This document shows positions 63,280-64,000 of a stretch of 64,000 nucleotides of DNA, piece after piece (position 1 is the first letter of the stretch; each line of letters opens with the position of its first letter). The position numbers were made by a program, and so were the translations under genes. The notes under the pieces were generated by a model that saw nothing but the letters and a program-made list of their open reading frames with translations, was not told where the DNA came from and ran no database searches. Location: positions 16,153,755 to 16,217,754 of the forward strand of contig CM043868.1 in the NCBI GenBank assembly GCA_023846275.1. Reading direction: 5' to 3'. Source of the stretch: Vanilla planifolia. Its lineage: Eukaryota; Streptophyta; Magnoliopsida; Asparagales; Orchidaceae.

Positions 63280-63770
63280 AGGGGAGAAAGAGAGAGTTGT
63301 TCGAGAGAGAGAGAGAGAGAGAGAGAGAAGAAGGGTGATTACTATCACCAATTGGAGAAGGAAAAGACAAAGAGGTGTTAAGAGAAAAGAAAAAAAAGAG
63401 TGTTAAAGAGAAAGGATTAGGAAAGAGAAAGAGAGAAACATAACAAAAAAATATATATTAAAAGGCAATGATAAGAGAATAAGGGAGGGAGGGAGGGAGG
63501 GGGAGAGAGAGAGTGTGTGTGTGTACTACTTAAAAGAAAAAGGAAAATAAAAGAGATAAAGAGAATGGAATGGTTTAGGAATTTTCTTAAAAAAAGGAAA
63601 AAAGAGAAAAATATTGTAGATAATTTTGGAAAAAAAGTTGGGGAGCAAAGTTGAGGAGAGGGAAAAGAATATTATGAAGTTGTCATATTACAAATAGAAA
63701 GCGACTATTTGAAGAAAGGAATTAAAAAAAATAAAACTTGTTGAGTAATGGAGGAAAGAAGGAATTGAAC
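63280..63770. repeat. Purine-rich stretch with GA and GGGA/GT microsatellites
   Basis: The plus strand is strongly purine-biased for nearly 500 bases. It includes (GA)13 at 63,303-63,328 and a compound GGGA-GA-GT repeat at 63,483-63,524. No open frame of interest. Mirror-like purine tracts of this kind can adopt triplex structures. Confidence 0.8.
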
Positions 63771-64000
63771 TCACCATAGGCTTCGCAAGCTGATCTCTTT
63801 AGTGCAACCACTACATTGTAGTCAAAGAGGCATTCCTATATAGCTTATGCTTATGTGATTGTTGTATTTATGTAAGAAATGTACAAACATAAGAAGCAAA
63901 AGAATGAAAAAAATTAAGTGATGGTTTTATATTTTTTTCACATACTCCACATGTTTATTAGTTGCTTACACAGTTTCATTGGCCTTACATATTTTTTGTA
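63771..64000. other. Window end, no gene recognised
   Basis: GAATTGAACTCA near 63,756 recalls the antisense of a tRNA-type B box, but the surrounding sequence does not fold or read as a tRNA. Nothing else seen. Confidence 0.35.

Noticed and set aside
63756-63840. Possible minus-strand tRNA
   Set aside because: Only a B-box-like word is present. No acceptor stem, anticodon arm or D arm could be found.

Overview
The window is plant nuclear DNA, almost certainly from a flowering plant. It holds one spliced, plant-type synaptotagmin gene with GT-AG introns (and one GC-AG intron) in very AT-rich intergenic DNA with many microsatellites and LTR retrotransposons of plant lineages primed by initiator Met tRNA. 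The species cannot be named from the sequence alone. No bacterial features, CRISPR arrays, rRNA or intact tRNA genes were seen.

Layout. 1-17.6 kb is gene-poor: a decayed Gag-like fossil (about 3.2-4.1 kb), a diverged repeat pair (about 2.5-3.0 and 8.6-9.0 kb), an LTR-like promoter stretch (about 9.2 kb) and a 2-kb tandem duplication (10.4-14.4 kb). 17.97-22.19 kb (+) is the only gene that can be called with confidence: a 12-exon, 543-residue SYT3-like synaptotagmin with an N-terminal membrane anchor, an SMP lipid-transfer domain and two C2 domains. 22.2-34.0 kb is AT-rich intergenic DNA with an 80-bp AT microsatellite, a GC-richer island at 29.4-29.76 kb, a recent 126/133-bp tandem duplication, and pieces of old LTR-like repeats. 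34.06-44.32 kb is a young, full-length Ty3/gypsy chromovirus (Tekay/Del-like) on the minus strand, with 2.86-kb LTRs that differ at about 1% of sites, a 5-bp AAGAC target-site duplication, PBS and PPT. It retains recognisable gag, protease, RT, RNase H, integrase and chromodomain, with a handful of breaks. 45.46-53.19 kb is a much older Ty3/gypsy element on the plus strand, heavily decayed. 53.2-64 kb is AT-rich intergenic DNA with a second copy of a dispersed repeat, internal degenerate repeats, CT/GA microsatellites, a perfect 37-bp-arm hairpin (62.9 kb) and a purine-rich stretch at the end.

Biology. The synaptotagmin is the only expected host function: an ER-anchored tether and lipid-transfer protein at ER-plasma membrane contact sites. 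Its neighbourhood records successive waves of retrotransposon insertion, the youngest landing in what looks like an older LTR-like repeat. I found no convincing undescribed system. The strongest leads are the GC-AG intron and tightly spaced uORFs of the synaptotagmin gene, the tandem duplication bounded by a shared 9-mer, the perfect hairpin near 62.9 kb and the GC-richer island at 29.4-29.76 kb.
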